Source of the DNA: a bacterium
Lineage (GTDB): Bacteria > Bacillota > Clostridia > Oscillospirales > Acutalibacteraceae
Length of the DNA stretch: 64,000 bases
Assembly (NCBI GenBank): GCA_020625875.1
Contig: JAHLAX010000033.1
Span: 62,001 to 126,000, forward strand
Direction of reading: 5' to 3'
Each line of letters begins with the position of its first letter. Within the stretch, counting starts at the first letter, position 1. The translations under genes were made by a program, and so were the position numbers. The notes under the pieces were generated by a model. It made no database searches, was not told the origin of the DNA, and saw nothing but the letters and a program-made list of their open reading frames with translations. Positions 1 through 7,042 of the stretch are shown in pieces.

Positions 1-138
1 CGGTTCGGACTTAACGGAAAGAAAGAGCACACTCAAAAAGAAGTCGCCGATAAGCTTGGCATATCTCAATCATATATATCAAGACTAGAAAAGAAAATAA
101 TAAAAAAATTAAAAAGAGAATTGGAGAAAGTTGTTTAA
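1..138 (+). CDS. sigE: RNA polymerase sporulation sigma factor, SigE-like, C-terminal fragment (cut by window start)
   Basis: Open from the first base to TAA at 136-138, giving the last 45 residues of a sigma-70 family protein. The residues are region 4.2: a [20 protein letters not shown] helix-turn-helix followed by a basic [10 protein letters not shown] tail. This helix-turn-helix recognises the -35 element. The [11 protein letters not shown] wording matches mother-cell SigE more closely than SigG/SigK/SigF as I recall those sequences, which read ISRSYVSRIEKRA. In Bacilli sigE follows spoIIGA and precedes sigG; here the gene on its right is an opposite-strand lipoprotein, so no sigG lies immediately downstream. 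The family is secure; the SigE assignment is an inference from 45 residues. Confidence 0.75.
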   Translation, partial: RFGLNGKKEHTQKEVADKLGISQSYISRLEKKIIKKLKRELEKVV

Positions 139-162
139 AAAAGGCTGGCTAAAAAGCCAGCC
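135..162 (-). terminator. intrinsic terminator of the small lipoprotein gene
   Basis: Perfect 8-bp stem GGCTGGCT/AGCCAGCC (143-150 and 155-162) with a 4-nt loop. On the minus strand it is followed by a T-run, so it fits termination of the lipoprotein gene ending at 165. It may also block plus-strand readthrough from the sigma gene, but no T-run follows on that strand. Confidence 0.75.
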
Positions 163-164
163 CC

Positions 165-377
165 TTAATCTACGTTCCCATTGTCATTAGTTTCGTCTGT
201 AACGTCTCCGTCAGTGTTGCTCATCATATCGCTGACAGATTTAGATACGGTTTCACCCGCGTCAGACACAAGCTTTTCGGCTTCGCTGCCCGCGTTATCC
301 ACATTGTTTTCACCACAGCTCGTAAATGAAAACGCCGCAATCAAAGCGACTGACAACAGCGCGATTAATCTTTTCAT
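165..377 (-). CDS. small lipoprotein of unknown function
   Basis: A 70-aa protein starting MKRLIALLSVALIAAFSF with a lipobox-like FTSC ending near residue 21, so probable lipidation at Cys21 and anchoring on the outer face of the membrane. The mature part (about 50 aa) is acidic, rich in Ser, Asp, Asn and Thr, and has no recognisable domain. It may be a short helix plus disordered tail (AEKLVSDAGETVSKSVSDMM has heptad-like spacing). Start supported by AAAGGTG 6 nt before ATG. Flanked by its own terminator on the left and an inverted repeat on the right, so probably monocistronic. Function unknown. Confidence 0.7.
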   Translation of the reverse strand: MKRLIALLSVALIAAFSFTSCGENNVDNAGSEAEKLVSDAGETVSKSVSDMMSNTDGDVTDETNDNGNVD

Positions 378-399
378 ATTATCACCTTTATATATAGAA

Positions 400-424
400 A
401 TTACCGTTCCAACGGAACGGTAAT
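400..424. repeat. perfect 11-bp inverted repeat between the lipoprotein and MORN genes
   Basis: ATTACCGTTCC (400-410), spacer AAC, GGAACGGTAAT (414-424). It lies 22 bp past the MORN gene stop and 23 bp before the lipoprotein start. Read on the minus strand the stem is followed by only a short T stretch (TTTCTATATA), so it can be a weak terminator for the MORN gene or an operator for the lipoprotein gene; the sequence does not decide. Confidence 0.6.
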
Positions 425-446
425 AGCATTTGTATTTATTCTATTT

Positions 447-1748
447 TTATTCATTTTTATTAAGATGATCTATTAAATCATCAATCTTATAGGAAGCTAT
501 AACATTATCATCCTTAAACTCGGAAATAATAAATGAGCCGTCGGTATCAAGGGTAATACCTTTACCTTGTTTTTTGCCGTTGACATAATTACCGAGGAAG
601 ATAAAGTCTCCATCCTTGTCAAAACGAGCGCCCAAGCCGTCGGGAGTATTGTTGTTCCACTTTCCGATATGAGCGGAACCGTCGGAGCCTCTGAAACCTA
701 CACCGAAACCCTGGCGGGCGTTCGACAACCAGTTACCTACATAATTAAGTCTTCCGTCTTTATAATAGAAAGCGCCGAACCCGTCACGTTTATCGTTCTT
801 ATACTCACCCTCATAAGCTGTCGTGCCTGAAGAAGTAATTGTTCTTCCAAAGCCGTCGCGCTGCCTGCTTTCGTTTAATTCGCCAAAGTACTTATATACT
901 TCACCGGAGCTGCCGATAGTGATGTCGGGTTCTTTTTCTTCTTTGTCATACACCTCAACATCAGAATCGTCAAACTTCTCTTCAAAATCGTTTTGGGGCT
1001 TTTCTTTAATTTCATTGAACGGAGCATTGGTTTCATAATGCAGAGGATTACCGTTCTCATCAGATAAATACTCCGCCTCGGAAACATCAAAGGTTTTGTT
1101 AAGATTGCGGTTGAGATTAAAATCTACCGCGTCAAAATCAAATCCTCCAAGATTGCTTACAGAAGAATCGTGAATAAGTGTTTTTGAAATAAACTTATTA
1201 TTTGGAACAGAATTGAAATATAAAAACCCCTTATCTGAATAAGCCAATACAGAATAATCGCCGTTCTCGGGCATATCTGTTTTGGGATATAAAAAAGACT
1301 TAATCTTGCTGTCAGGGGCATTATGGATTTTCACTATAACAGGCTTATCATCAATAACAGAGGGATATAATACATATTCAGGATAATCGCTGTTCTCATA
1401 TAAATACTCGGATTTAATCCAGATATGCTCAAAATTATAATACTCTCGTTTGAATACGTTGCCCTTATGGTTAAAAGTATTAACCCTGTAAAGATTAACC
1501 CCGCATGTTTCAGCATTCTGATAAAGTTCACCGTTTTTGTTAAACTTCCAGCTTAAAGGTTCGCCGTTGACCATATTATAAATGAAAAAATATGTTTTAT
1601 TATCAATATACTGAACAGAACGATTTGACTGAGGCTCAAGATTGCTGTTAAAAAAATTAGCTCTTATACCTGCAAGAAAATCATCGGTAAAATCAAGTAC
1701 ATCAAATTTTTCAAATGTTATTCCAAAATAAACAAAACCGTTTTCCAT
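447..1748 (-). CDS. MORN-repeat protein with unrecognised N-terminal domain
   Basis: A 433-aa, predicted cytoplasmic protein without signal peptide or membrane segment. Residues about 284-415 hold about five consecutive MORN-type repeats, visible as repeated G-Y/F-G-E/N-x-x-N...G-x-G blocks (for example YEGEYKNDKRDGFG and YVGNWLSNARQGFG). MORN repeats form an elongated beta hairpin array, often a scaffold. Residues 1-245 are rich in aromatic and charged residues and match no family I recognise; residues about 250-276 are an acidic linker. Start supported by AAAAGGA upstream. Downstream of pfkA but separated by a hairpin. A role is not assignable. Confidence 0.8.
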   Translation of the reverse strand: MENGFVYFGITFEKFDVLDFTDDFLAGIRANFFNSNLEPQSNRSVQYIDNKTYFFIYNMVNGEPLSWKFNKNGELYQNAETCGVNLYRVNTFNHKGNVFKREYYNFEHIWIKSEYLYENSDYPEYVLYPSVIDDKPVIVKIHNAPDSKIKSFLYPKTDMPENGDYSVLAYSDKGFLYFNSVPNNKFISKTLIHDSSVSNLGGFDFDAVDFNLNRNLNKTFDVSEAEYLSDENGNPLHYETNAPFNEIKEKPQNDFEEKFDDSDVEVYDKEEKEPDITIGSSGEVYKYFGELNESRQRDGFGRTITSSGTTAYEGEYKNDKRDGFGAFYYKDGRLNYVGNWLSNARQGFGVGFRGSDGSAHIGKWNNNTPDGLGARFDKDGDFIFLGNYVNGKKQGKGITLDTDGSFIISEFKDDNVIASYKIDDLIDHLNKNE

Positions 1749-1764
1749 ACTAAATCCTTTTAAT

Positions 1765-1789
1765 AAGCCGCCGCGTAAAGCGACGGCTT
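1765..1789 (-). terminator. hairpin after pfkA, candidate terminator
   Basis: AAGCCGCCGC (1765-1774), loop GTAAA, GCGACGGCTT (1780-1789): a 10-bp arm pair with one mismatch or wobble. On the minus strand it is followed by ATTAAAAGG, a poor T-tract, so termination of pfkA transcripts may be partial and allow readthrough into the MORN gene. Confidence 0.5.
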
Positions 1790-1805
1790 AAACTGCGTTA
1801 GATAA

Positions 1806-2774
1806 TTAAATTGAAATTGTCTTAGCTATTTTATAAAGCTTCTCGTCAAATACGCGAGGCATATTTAAAGCTTCGGTAATATCATAATCGACAATCTCAC
1901 CGTTATGCATAGCGACAACACGGTTGCCCTTACCCTCATAGAGCAAATCTACAGCCTTATGTCCCATCATCGACGCGACAACACGATCTCTGAGCGTCGG
2001 TGAACCGCCGCGCTGAACGTGTCCGAGGATAGTAGCTCTTGTTTCAATTCCCAAACGCTGTTCAATATACTTAGCCATATCGACAACGCCGCCTACGCCC
2101 TCGGCAACAATAATAATAAAATGCTGCTTGCCTGTCTTTTGGGTATCAATAATACGCTCAATAACATCTTTTTCTATATTATAATGAACCTCAGGAACAA
2201 GAATCGCTGTAGCGCCACAGGCAATACCTACCTGCAAGGCAATATCGCCGCAACGTCTGCCCATAACTTCAACTATAGAACAACGGTCGTGAGACTGAGC
2301 TGTATCACGAATTTTATCTATCATCTGGATAGCTGTATTCATAGCGGTATCAAAACCGATTGTATATTCAGAGCAGGCAATATCATTATCAATAGTTCCC
2401 GGAACACCGATGCAGTTAACTCCAGCGTTCGTAAGCGCTCTGGCTCCAGCGAAAGAACCGTCACCGCCGATTACTACAACACCAGTGATTCCAAGCTCCT
2501 GGCAATGCTTGGCGGCTTTTTTCTGACCTTCAAGAGTTCTGAACTCCTCGCTGCGCGCTGTATAGAGCATAGTACCGCCGTTGCCGATAATATCAGATAC
2601 AGAACGAAGGTTCATCTGCTCAACATCACCGTTCAATAAGCCGTTATATCCTCTGTACACACCGTATACATCCATACCTTTCGCGATAGCTGAACGTACG
2701 ACAGCGCGAACCGCGGCATTCATACCCGGAGCGTCTCCTCCGCTTGTTAAAACAGCAATTTTCTTTTTACTCAT
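1806..2774 (-). CDS. pfkA: ATP-dependent 6-phosphofructokinase
   Basis: Cytosolic glycolytic enzyme that phosphorylates fructose 6-phosphate to fructose 1,6-bisphosphate with ATP. The 322-aa length matches bacterial group A PFK-1. Visible motifs: the N-terminal GGDAPGMNAA loop (residues about 12-21), GGDGS (about 103-107) for ATP binding, PGTIDNDI with the catalytic Asp (about 124-131), and GFDTAMNT. The Gly of GGDGS favours ATP over pyrophosphate. Start supported by GGAGGG upstream. It has its own promoter (2812-2840) and a hairpin at its end, so is probably transcribed alone or with the MORN gene. Confidence 0.97.
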   Translation of the reverse strand: MSKKKIAVLTSGGDAPGMNAAVRAVVRSAIAKGMDVYGVYRGYNGLLNGDVEQMNLRSVSDIIGNGGTMLYTARSEEFRTLEGQKKAAKHCQELGITGVVVIGGDGSFAGARALTNAGVNCIGVPGTIDNDIACSEYTIGFDTAMNTAIQMIDKIRDTAQSHDRCSIVEVMGRRCGDIALQVGIACGATAILVPEVHYNIEKDVIERIIDTQKTGKQHFIIIVAEGVGGVVDMAKYIEQRLGIETRATILGHVQRGGSPTLRDRVVASMMGHKAVDLLYEGKGNRVVAMHNGEIVDYDITEALNMPRVFDEKLYKIAKTISI

Positions 2775-2811
2775 ATCCAGCCCTCCTGTGGAAAACTATT
2801 AATTCTTATTA

Positions 2812-2840
2812 ATTATAATACAATTCGACAGCAAATACAA
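2812..2840 (-). promoter_or_regulatory. sigma-A-type promoter of pfkA
   Basis: On the minus strand TTGTAT (2835-2840), 17-bp spacer, TATAAT (2812-2817). The -10 is perfect and the -35 is weak. It lies about 40 bp before the pfkA start codon. Confidence 0.6.
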
Positions 2841-2856
2841 TAGAATAATAAAATTT

Positions 2857-3978
2857 TTAATACTTAAAATACATATAAACCTGACAATTAAGCATACCGT
2901 TATATAATTTTCGGCGTTTATCGGCTTTCCTGCCGAATACTTTTTCAAAATCATCATCAGGACTTATTATAGTATATGATTTTCCTTTTTGCTTTACAAA
3001 CTTTTCGCCCATTATCTTATAGAGCTCTTCAGCCTCATTTACATCCAGAAGTCTTTCTCCGTATGGCGGATTGACAATAATAGTTTCAAAATCCTTGTCA
3101 AACTCAAAATCACAAATATCGCGTTTTATAAAATTAATTCTATCCACTACGCCCGCTATTTGAGCGTTGCTTTTCGCGATAGCTAAAGCATTATTGTCAA
3201 TATCATAACCGATAGCTTTAAAATCGCAATCATAATTAATGAGAGAAATGGCTTTTTCACGTTCATCCTTCCAGATTTCAGCGGGAATTTGACTCCAGTT
3301 CTCAGCCGAAAAACTTCGATTTAAACCCGGGGCAATCCTCAAAGCTTTCATAGCGGCTTCTATCAGTATTGTTCCGCTGCCGCACATTGGATCTACTACA
3401 AAGTGATTTGGTCTTACACGTGCTAAATCAACCATGGCGGCGGCTAAGGTTTCTTTAATCGGAGCGTCATTTGAGTCAGCGCGATAACCTCTTTTGTGAA
3501 GTCCCAGGCCAGAAGTGTCCAGCATAACGCTTAGTCTATCGTTAATAATCAAAAATTTAATCTGATGAACAGCTCCGATTTCATCAAACCAGTTAACACC
3601 GTATTTTGACGATAATCTATCTGCTACGGCTTTCTTTATAATCCTTTGACAATCGGATACGGAATGAATTTTTGAACTAAGACATCTTCCCTGAACAGGG
3701 AAAGCGTCATTCTTAGAAATGAAGTTTTCCCAAGGAATGTTTTTTACTCCTTCAAAAACATCATCAAAACTACAGGCTGAAAACTCATCAAGCAAAATCA
3801 TTATACGCTCAGCATAACGCGAAATAAGGTTAGCTTTAACGAGAGTTCTAAAATCGCCGCTAAAAATCACTCTGCCGTTTTCCGCTTTGACAGATTCAAT
3901 GCCGTTAAATTTTAATTCATTGGCGCATATGCCCTCTAAGCCGAAAAGACAAGGCGCCGCGAATATCAGTTTTTCCAT
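2857..3978 (-). CDS. THUMP-domain class I SAM-dependent RNA methyltransferase (RlmL/YpsC family)
   Basis: Predicted guanine-N2 methyltransferase acting on 23S rRNA (YpsC/RlmL N-terminal-half family). The 373 residues show an N-terminal ferredoxin-like plus THUMP RNA-binding region (about 1-155), then a Rossmann methyltransferase: DPMCGSGT SAM loop near 197-204, an acidic DIDN motif, and the catalytic NPPYGERL tetrapeptide region near 305. Asn-Pro-Pro-Tyr is typical of exocyclic-amine methylation. Cytoplasmic. It follows the yab cluster but a terminator (3989-4019) separates them. Exact target base is inferred from the family only. Confidence 0.88.
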   Translation of the reverse strand: MEKLIFAAPCLFGLEGICANELKFNGIESVKAENGRVIFSGDFRTLVKANLISRYAERIMILLDEFSACSFDDVFEGVKNIPWENFISKNDAFPVQGRCLSSKIHSVSDCQRIIKKAVADRLSSKYGVNWFDEIGAVHQIKFLIINDRLSVMLDTSGLGLHKRGYRADSNDAPIKETLAAAMVDLARVRPNHFVVDPMCGSGTILIEAAMKALRIAPGLNRSFSAENWSQIPAEIWKDEREKAISLINYDCDFKAIGYDIDNNALAIAKSNAQIAGVVDRINFIKRDICDFEFDKDFETIIVNPPYGERLLDVNEAEELYKIMGEKFVKQKGKSYTIISPDDDFEKVFGRKADKRRKLYNGMLNCQVYMYFKY

Positions 3979-3988
3979 TTATACTCCT

Positions 3989-4019
3989 AAAAAAACAGAG
4001 CTGACCAAAAAGCCAGCCC
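3989..4019 (-). terminator. intrinsic terminator of the yab cluster after yabR
   Basis: Minus-strand stem GGGCTGGC / GTCAGCTC with two G-U wobbles (3998-4005 pairs with 4012-4019), then CTG and a run of seven T. It sits between the yabR stop and the methyltransferase start and should end the divIC-yabR transcript. Confidence 0.75.
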
Positions 4020-4024
4020 ATAAA

Positions 4025-4501
4025 TTATTTTTTTGAACCGTGTCCCCTTCGGCTATATCCTCTGGATTCTCCTGAGGAACGCTTTAAATCGGATATTTTA
4101 TCTTCGCTTCTTCTCTTGAAAGACAACATCATATCCTCGAAGGACGAGCTATTATTTTGGGTATCATTTTGCCACTCATAATCGCCGGGACTTGTAACTG
4201 GAGGAGCAGGCGTATAAGGCTGCTTTTTTGATTTAGGTTTATAATAAGCCTTATCGGGTTTAGGAATAGCTTGTTTAATTGATAAGGCTATCTTTTGATT
4301 TTCAACCGATACTACTTTAACCTTAACGGTATCGCCGATTTTTAAAACCTCATTAATATCATTAACAAACCCTCGGGACACCTCAGAGATATGTACCATA
4401 CCTGTCTTTCCATCAGGCAAATCGACAAAAGCTCCGAATTTAGTAATCCCCGAAACCTTTCCTTCAATTATTGAGTTTACTTCAATTATATTATTACCCA
4501 T
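4025..4501 (-). CDS. yabR: S1 RNA-binding domain protein (YabR family)
   Basis: A 158-aa cytoplasmic protein with one S1 OB-fold at residues about 8-78 (GKVSGITKFGAFVDLPDGKTG, then VHISEVS). The rest is a basic, low-complexity tail with Pro-Lys and Ser-Arg-Gly stretches, likely disordered and RNA-binding. Homologues sit directly after divIC in Bacillus (yabR) and this position is kept here, 2 bp behind divIC. The family includes ribosome-associated general stress protein 13-like proteins; the precise role is unknown. GGGGA upstream supports the start. Confidence 0.88.
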   Translation of the reverse strand: MGNNIIEVNSIIEGKVSGITKFGAFVDLPDGKTGMVHISEVSRGFVNDINEVLKIGDTVKVKVVSVENQKIALSIKQAIPKPDKAYYKPKSKKQPYTPAPPVTSPGDYEWQNDTQNNSSSFEDMMLSFKRRSEDKISDLKRSSGESRGYSRRGHGSKK

Positions 4502-4503
4502 TA

Positions 4504-4866
4504 TCAGTCCCCGGAGATATTAACAAATACCCTTTCTCCGTTTTTCACATAGTCTAAATCTTCACGCGCGATTTTCTCAATATACTCGTTTAAGTCATCG
4601 CCTTTATAGTTTTTGACAGTATCATAATAATCATTCTTGATTTCAAGAATATCTATCTGATGTTTAATGCTCGCGAGTTTTTCTCGCTTTTGATTATACT
4701 CAACACTTTTGCTGATAATAGAATATGAAGCCCAAATCAAAAAAACAAATCCGACAATATAAAGCAAAAGAAACTTTTTATTAAGTCTTTTCTTTTTTGG
4801 TCTTATTATCTTTATATTTTCGAATTCAGGATTAGGACTTGGATTTTCTTTTTTTCTTCGATACAT
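4504..4866 (-). CDS. divIC: septum formation initiator DivIC (FtsB/DivIC family)
   Basis: A 120-aa bitopic membrane protein of the divisome. Basic cytoplasmic N-terminus (residues 1-30), one transmembrane helix (about 32-51, LLLYIVGFVFLIWASYSII), then an extracellular coiled coil (about 57-85) and a short C-terminal beta region. This matches FtsB/DivIC, which pairs with FtsL to regulate septal peptidoglycan synthesis. Its start lies 35 bp inside the end of yabQ and AAGG sits 9 nt before the ATG, so it is translated from within the yabQ reading region. Position between yabQ and yabR is the conserved order. Confidence 0.9.
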   Translation of the reverse strand: MYRRKKENPSPNPEFENIKIIRPKKKRLNKKFLLLYIVGFVFLIWASYSIISKSVEYNQKREKLASIKHQIDILEIKNDYYDTVKNYKGDDLNEYIEKIAREDLDYVKNGERVFVNISGD

Positions 4867-5284
4867 AAATATTAACCTTATCCTTTATTTTCATACACAT
4901 ACTTTTACATTTATTTAATCTATTATACATTATTTTTCGGATAATTTTCAATAGCTTTGCGCTAATTTTTTTGATTTTTTTAATTATTGGCTCATATATT
5001 TTATCCAGCAGCTTTCTTAATGTAAAATAAAACGCGAAAAAACCAAGCGATTCTCCCGCAATAACAAATAAACGTACACTCCCCTCAATATATATGAGGC
5101 AAAACAAATATGTAACAAGTGATACAAAAATCATAAACACAATATCACAAGTAAAATAATAAGCTGGTTTTGAAAAGCCTATCTTATGAATCAACCTTAC
5201 AGGTTCATAAATCACAGCTATAGCCAATCCTAATAAAATAGAAAAGCAAAAAGCCCTCAGAAGCTCAAGAAGCGTAAACTCCAT
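4832..5284 (-). CDS. yabQ: spore cortex biosynthesis membrane protein YabQ
   Basis: A 150-aa integral membrane protein with three or four hydrophobic segments in the first 100 residues (FCFSILLGLAIAVIY, ACDIVFMIFVSLVTYLFCLIYI region, LFVIAGESLGFFAFYF), followed by a long Lys/Arg-rich cytoplasmic tail. This is the YabQ layout. In B. subtilis YabQ is made in the mother cell, sits in the forespore outer membrane and is needed for the cortex. Its start overlaps the yabP stop by 1 bp, so the two are translationally coupled. Confidence 0.88.
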   Translation of the reverse strand: MEFTLLELLRAFCFSILLGLAIAVIYEPVRLIHKIGFSKPAYYFTCDIVFMIFVSLVTYLFCLIYIEGSVRLFVIAGESLGFFAFYFTLRKLLDKIYEPIIKKIKKISAKLLKIIRKIMYNRLNKCKSMCMKIKDKVNIYVSKKKRKSKS

Positions 5285-5556
5285 CAGCTGAACAATCTCT
5301 GCATAAATGATTTTGAGCTTTTATTATCTGTATATCTCAAAGAGTCAACGCATCCGTCAATCTCTACCTCTCCCGTATCAAGGTCAAGCTTGCTGATATG
5401 AAGATCAGAGCCGCTGACAATCAGATTGCCAAGCGAAGTAATTACACTGACAGAATCCTCGTTGAACCCTAAAACATCATCAACGCCAGTCAGGCTGAGT
5501 TTTTTTCGGTTATCCATAATAATACTGTGGGGCTTTTTTGACAAATTTTCCGACAT
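5284..5556 (-). CDS. yabP: sporulation protein YabP
   Basis: A 90-aa soluble protein of the YabP/YqfC family: N-terminal HSIIMDNRKKLSLTGVDDV followed by a beta-rich core (SLGNLIVSGSDLHI, LDLDTGEVEIDG) and a basic tail. In B. subtilis yabP is SigE-controlled and dispensable, and pairs with yabQ as here. The ribosome binding site GGAGG (5564-5568) lies 7 nt before the ATG but is wholly inside the 3' arm of a 9-bp hairpin, suggesting translational control (see the separate entry). Confidence 0.9.
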   Translation of the reverse strand: MSENLSKKPHSIIMDNRKKLSLTGVDDVLGFNEDSVSVITSLGNLIVSGSDLHISKLDLDTGEVEIDGCVDSLRYTDNKSSKSFMQRLFS

Positions 5557-5563
5557 AATAATA

Positions 5564-5591
5564 CCTCCATATTCTTTTAATTATATGGAGG
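5564..5591 (-). promoter_or_regulatory. hairpin sequestering the yabP ribosome binding site
   Basis: On the minus strand CCTCCATAT, a 10-nt loop, then ATATGGAGG: a perfect 9-bp stem (5583-5591 with 5564-5572). The second arm contains the GGAGG Shine-Dalgarno of yabP. Folding would hide it; opening the stem is needed for initiation. Confidence 0.65.
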
Positions 5592-5602
5592 ATACAAAAT
5601 AA

Positions 5603-5845
5603 TTATGTTGTTGTTTCGTACATTTCTGACGCGTTTTCTTTTGTGGCGTGTTCATTTATCTTGGAAACTTTCACCTTAAGCTCTTTTGTCCCGAAGCTTA
5701 TGGTTATGATGTCGCCCTCTTTAATGTTATATGAAGCTCTGGCAATTTTGCCGTTAACAATAACACGACCAGCGTCACAAGCCTCATTGGCTACTGTGCG
5801 TCGTTTAATCAGGCGCGATACTTTTAAATATTTATCAAGTCTCAT
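5603..5845 (-). CDS. rqcP: S4-domain ribosome quality control protein RqcP (YabO)
   Basis: An 80-aa Hsp15/YabO-type protein. Nearly the whole length is one S4 RNA-binding domain: MRLDKYLKVSRLIKRRTVAN, then DAGRVIVNGK and a basic beta strand. In B. subtilis this family (RqcP) binds stalled 50S subunits with RqcH and supports alanine tailing of nascent chains. Position between hup and yabP matches the yab cluster. A hairpin after hup lies upstream, so rqcP may be partly uncoupled from the genes before it. GGTGATA precedes the ATG. Confidence 0.9.
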   Translation of the reverse strand: MRLDKYLKVSRLIKRRTVANEACDAGRVIVNGKIARASYNIKEGDIITISFGTKELKVKVSKINEHATKENASEMYETTT

Positions 5846-5865
5846 ATTATCACCATTAATTCTAA

Positions 5866-5898
5866 TAAAATAACAGGGGCTGACTAAAGCCAGCCCCT
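5866..5898 (-). terminator. hairpin after hup, probable partial terminator
   Basis: AGGGGCTG (5875-5882) pairs with CAGCCCCT (5891-5898), loop of 8. On the minus strand it is followed by TGTTATTTTATT, an interrupted T-tract. It would raise hup mRNA over the downstream genes while letting some readthrough into rqcP. Confidence 0.65.
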
Positions 5899-5913
5899 AA
5901 AGCACAAATAAGA

Positions 5914-6189
5914 TTATTTGTTAACAGCGTCCTTGAAAGCCTTACCAGCCTTGAAAGCGGGAACCTTGGAAGCAGCAATCTCAATCTTATTGCCTGTTCT
6001 GGGATCAACGCCTGTGCGAGCGTTTCTCTGGCGCTGCTCAAATGTGCCGAAGCCAACGAGCTGAACCTTATCGCCCTTAGCGATAGCATCTACGATAGTA
6101 TCAACTGTAGCGGAAACAGCCTTCTCAGCGTCTTTCTTAGAAATACCTGTTGTCTCTGCAACTGCAGCAATTAATTCTGTTTTGTTCAT
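5914..6189 (-). CDS. hup: HU family DNA-binding protein
   Basis: A 91-aa nucleoid protein. It begins [20 protein letters not shown] and carries the HU signature ([19 protein letters not shown]) plus the DNA-arm segment with the [12 protein letters not shown] proline turn. It acts as a dimer that bends DNA. Strong RBS (GGAGG) precedes the ATG, codon choice is of the highly expressed type, and a hairpin follows directly. Placement between mazG and rqcP is common in Clostridia. Confidence 0.97.
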   Translation of the reverse strand: MNKTELIAAVAETTGISKKDAEKAVSATVDTIVDAIAKGDKVQLVGFGTFEQRQRNARTGVDPRTGNKIEIAASKVPAFKAGKAFKDAVNK

Positions 6190-6209
6190 AGTTTTTTTCC
6201 TCCAAAAAT

Positions 6210-6995
6210 TTATTTAACTTCATCCCAAAGGGAATTAAGTTCATCAATTGTAGCCGTTTTAATGTCAATATCTCTTTTTTGAGCAAGTTCCTCAAGAGAA
6301 GTGAAACGGCTTGTAAACTTATCACACGCGTCATAGAGTGCTTTTTCGCTGTCAACTTTTAAGAATCTCGAAACGTTGACTACAGAAAAAAGTAAATCGC
6401 CAAGTTCTTCAGCTATATCAGCCTGATTATTTTCGGCAACTGCCTGCTTGAGCTCAGAGAGCTCCTCGGGAATCTTTTCCATAGCGTCTTCGGCGTTATC
6501 CCAGTCAAATCCTACCTTAGCGGCTTTCTTTTGGATTTTTTCGGCACGCATTAATGACGGTAAAGATCTGGAAACACTGAGCATAGCCTCGCTCTGGCGC
6601 TGCTGTGATTTGGTTTTCATCTTTACGTCATCCCAGCTCTTTAGAGCCTCATCACTGTTATCGGCTTTTACATCACCGAAAACGTGAGGATGACGGATAA
6701 CGAGTTTTTTGCAAACATCGTTGATAACGTCGTTAATATCAAAGGCGTTCTCTTCAGCAGCCATCTCGCTGTGGAACACAACCTGTAATAAAACGTCGCC
6801 CAACTCTTCCTTCATCAATTCATTATCTTTGTTATCAATAGCCTCGATAACTTCGTATGTTTCCTCAATGAAGTTTGAGCGTATACTCTCGTGAGTCTGA
6901 ACCCTGTCCCAGGGGCATCCGTCGGGAGCTCGAAGGAATTTCATAATCTCAATCAAATCATTAAAATCATAAGATTTTTTGTTAATTAAATCCAA
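6210..6995 (-). CDS. mazG: MazG nucleoside triphosphate pyrophosphohydrolase (YabN C-terminal type)
   Basis: Cytosolic enzyme hydrolysing (d)NTPs to NMP plus PPi, thought to clean the nucleotide pool. About 261 aa with two MazG domains: [19 protein letters not shown] near the N-terminus with EExYE and EExGD metal-binding motifs, then a second EELSELKQ...EELGD copy. The best start is TTG at 6993-6995, 8 nt after AGGAG; an upstream TTG would overlap the RBS itself. In Bacillus this domain is fused to a methylase domain (YabN); here it stands alone. Follows spoVB by 47 bp. Confidence 0.92.
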   Translation of the reverse strand: MDLINKKSYDFNDLIEIMKFLRAPDGCPWDRVQTHESIRSNFIEETYEVIEAIDNKDNELMKEELGDVLLQVVFHSEMAAEENAFDINDVINDVCKKLVIRHPHVFGDVKADNSDEALKSWDDVKMKTKSQQRQSEAMLSVSRSLPSLMRAEKIQKKAAKVGFDWDNAEDAMEKIPEELSELKQAVAENNQADIAEELGDLLFSVVNVSRFLKVDSEKALYDACDKFTSRFTSLEELAQKRDIDIKTATIDELNSLWDEVK

Positions 6996-7042
6996 TTGAA
7001 AAACTCCTCTCAAACGGCTGAGTTCCCATCAGCATTGATATT

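Noticed and set aside
2019-2639. 206-codon open frame antisense to pfkA
   Set aside because: It lies wholly inside the clearly real pfkA gene, has no ribosome binding site or recognisable motif, and its composition follows from the pfkA codons.
5592-5640. SigE-type CATAATTA -10 before yabP
   Set aside because: The box fits CATAnnTA but no -35 is convincing; left as a possibility only in the hairpin finding.
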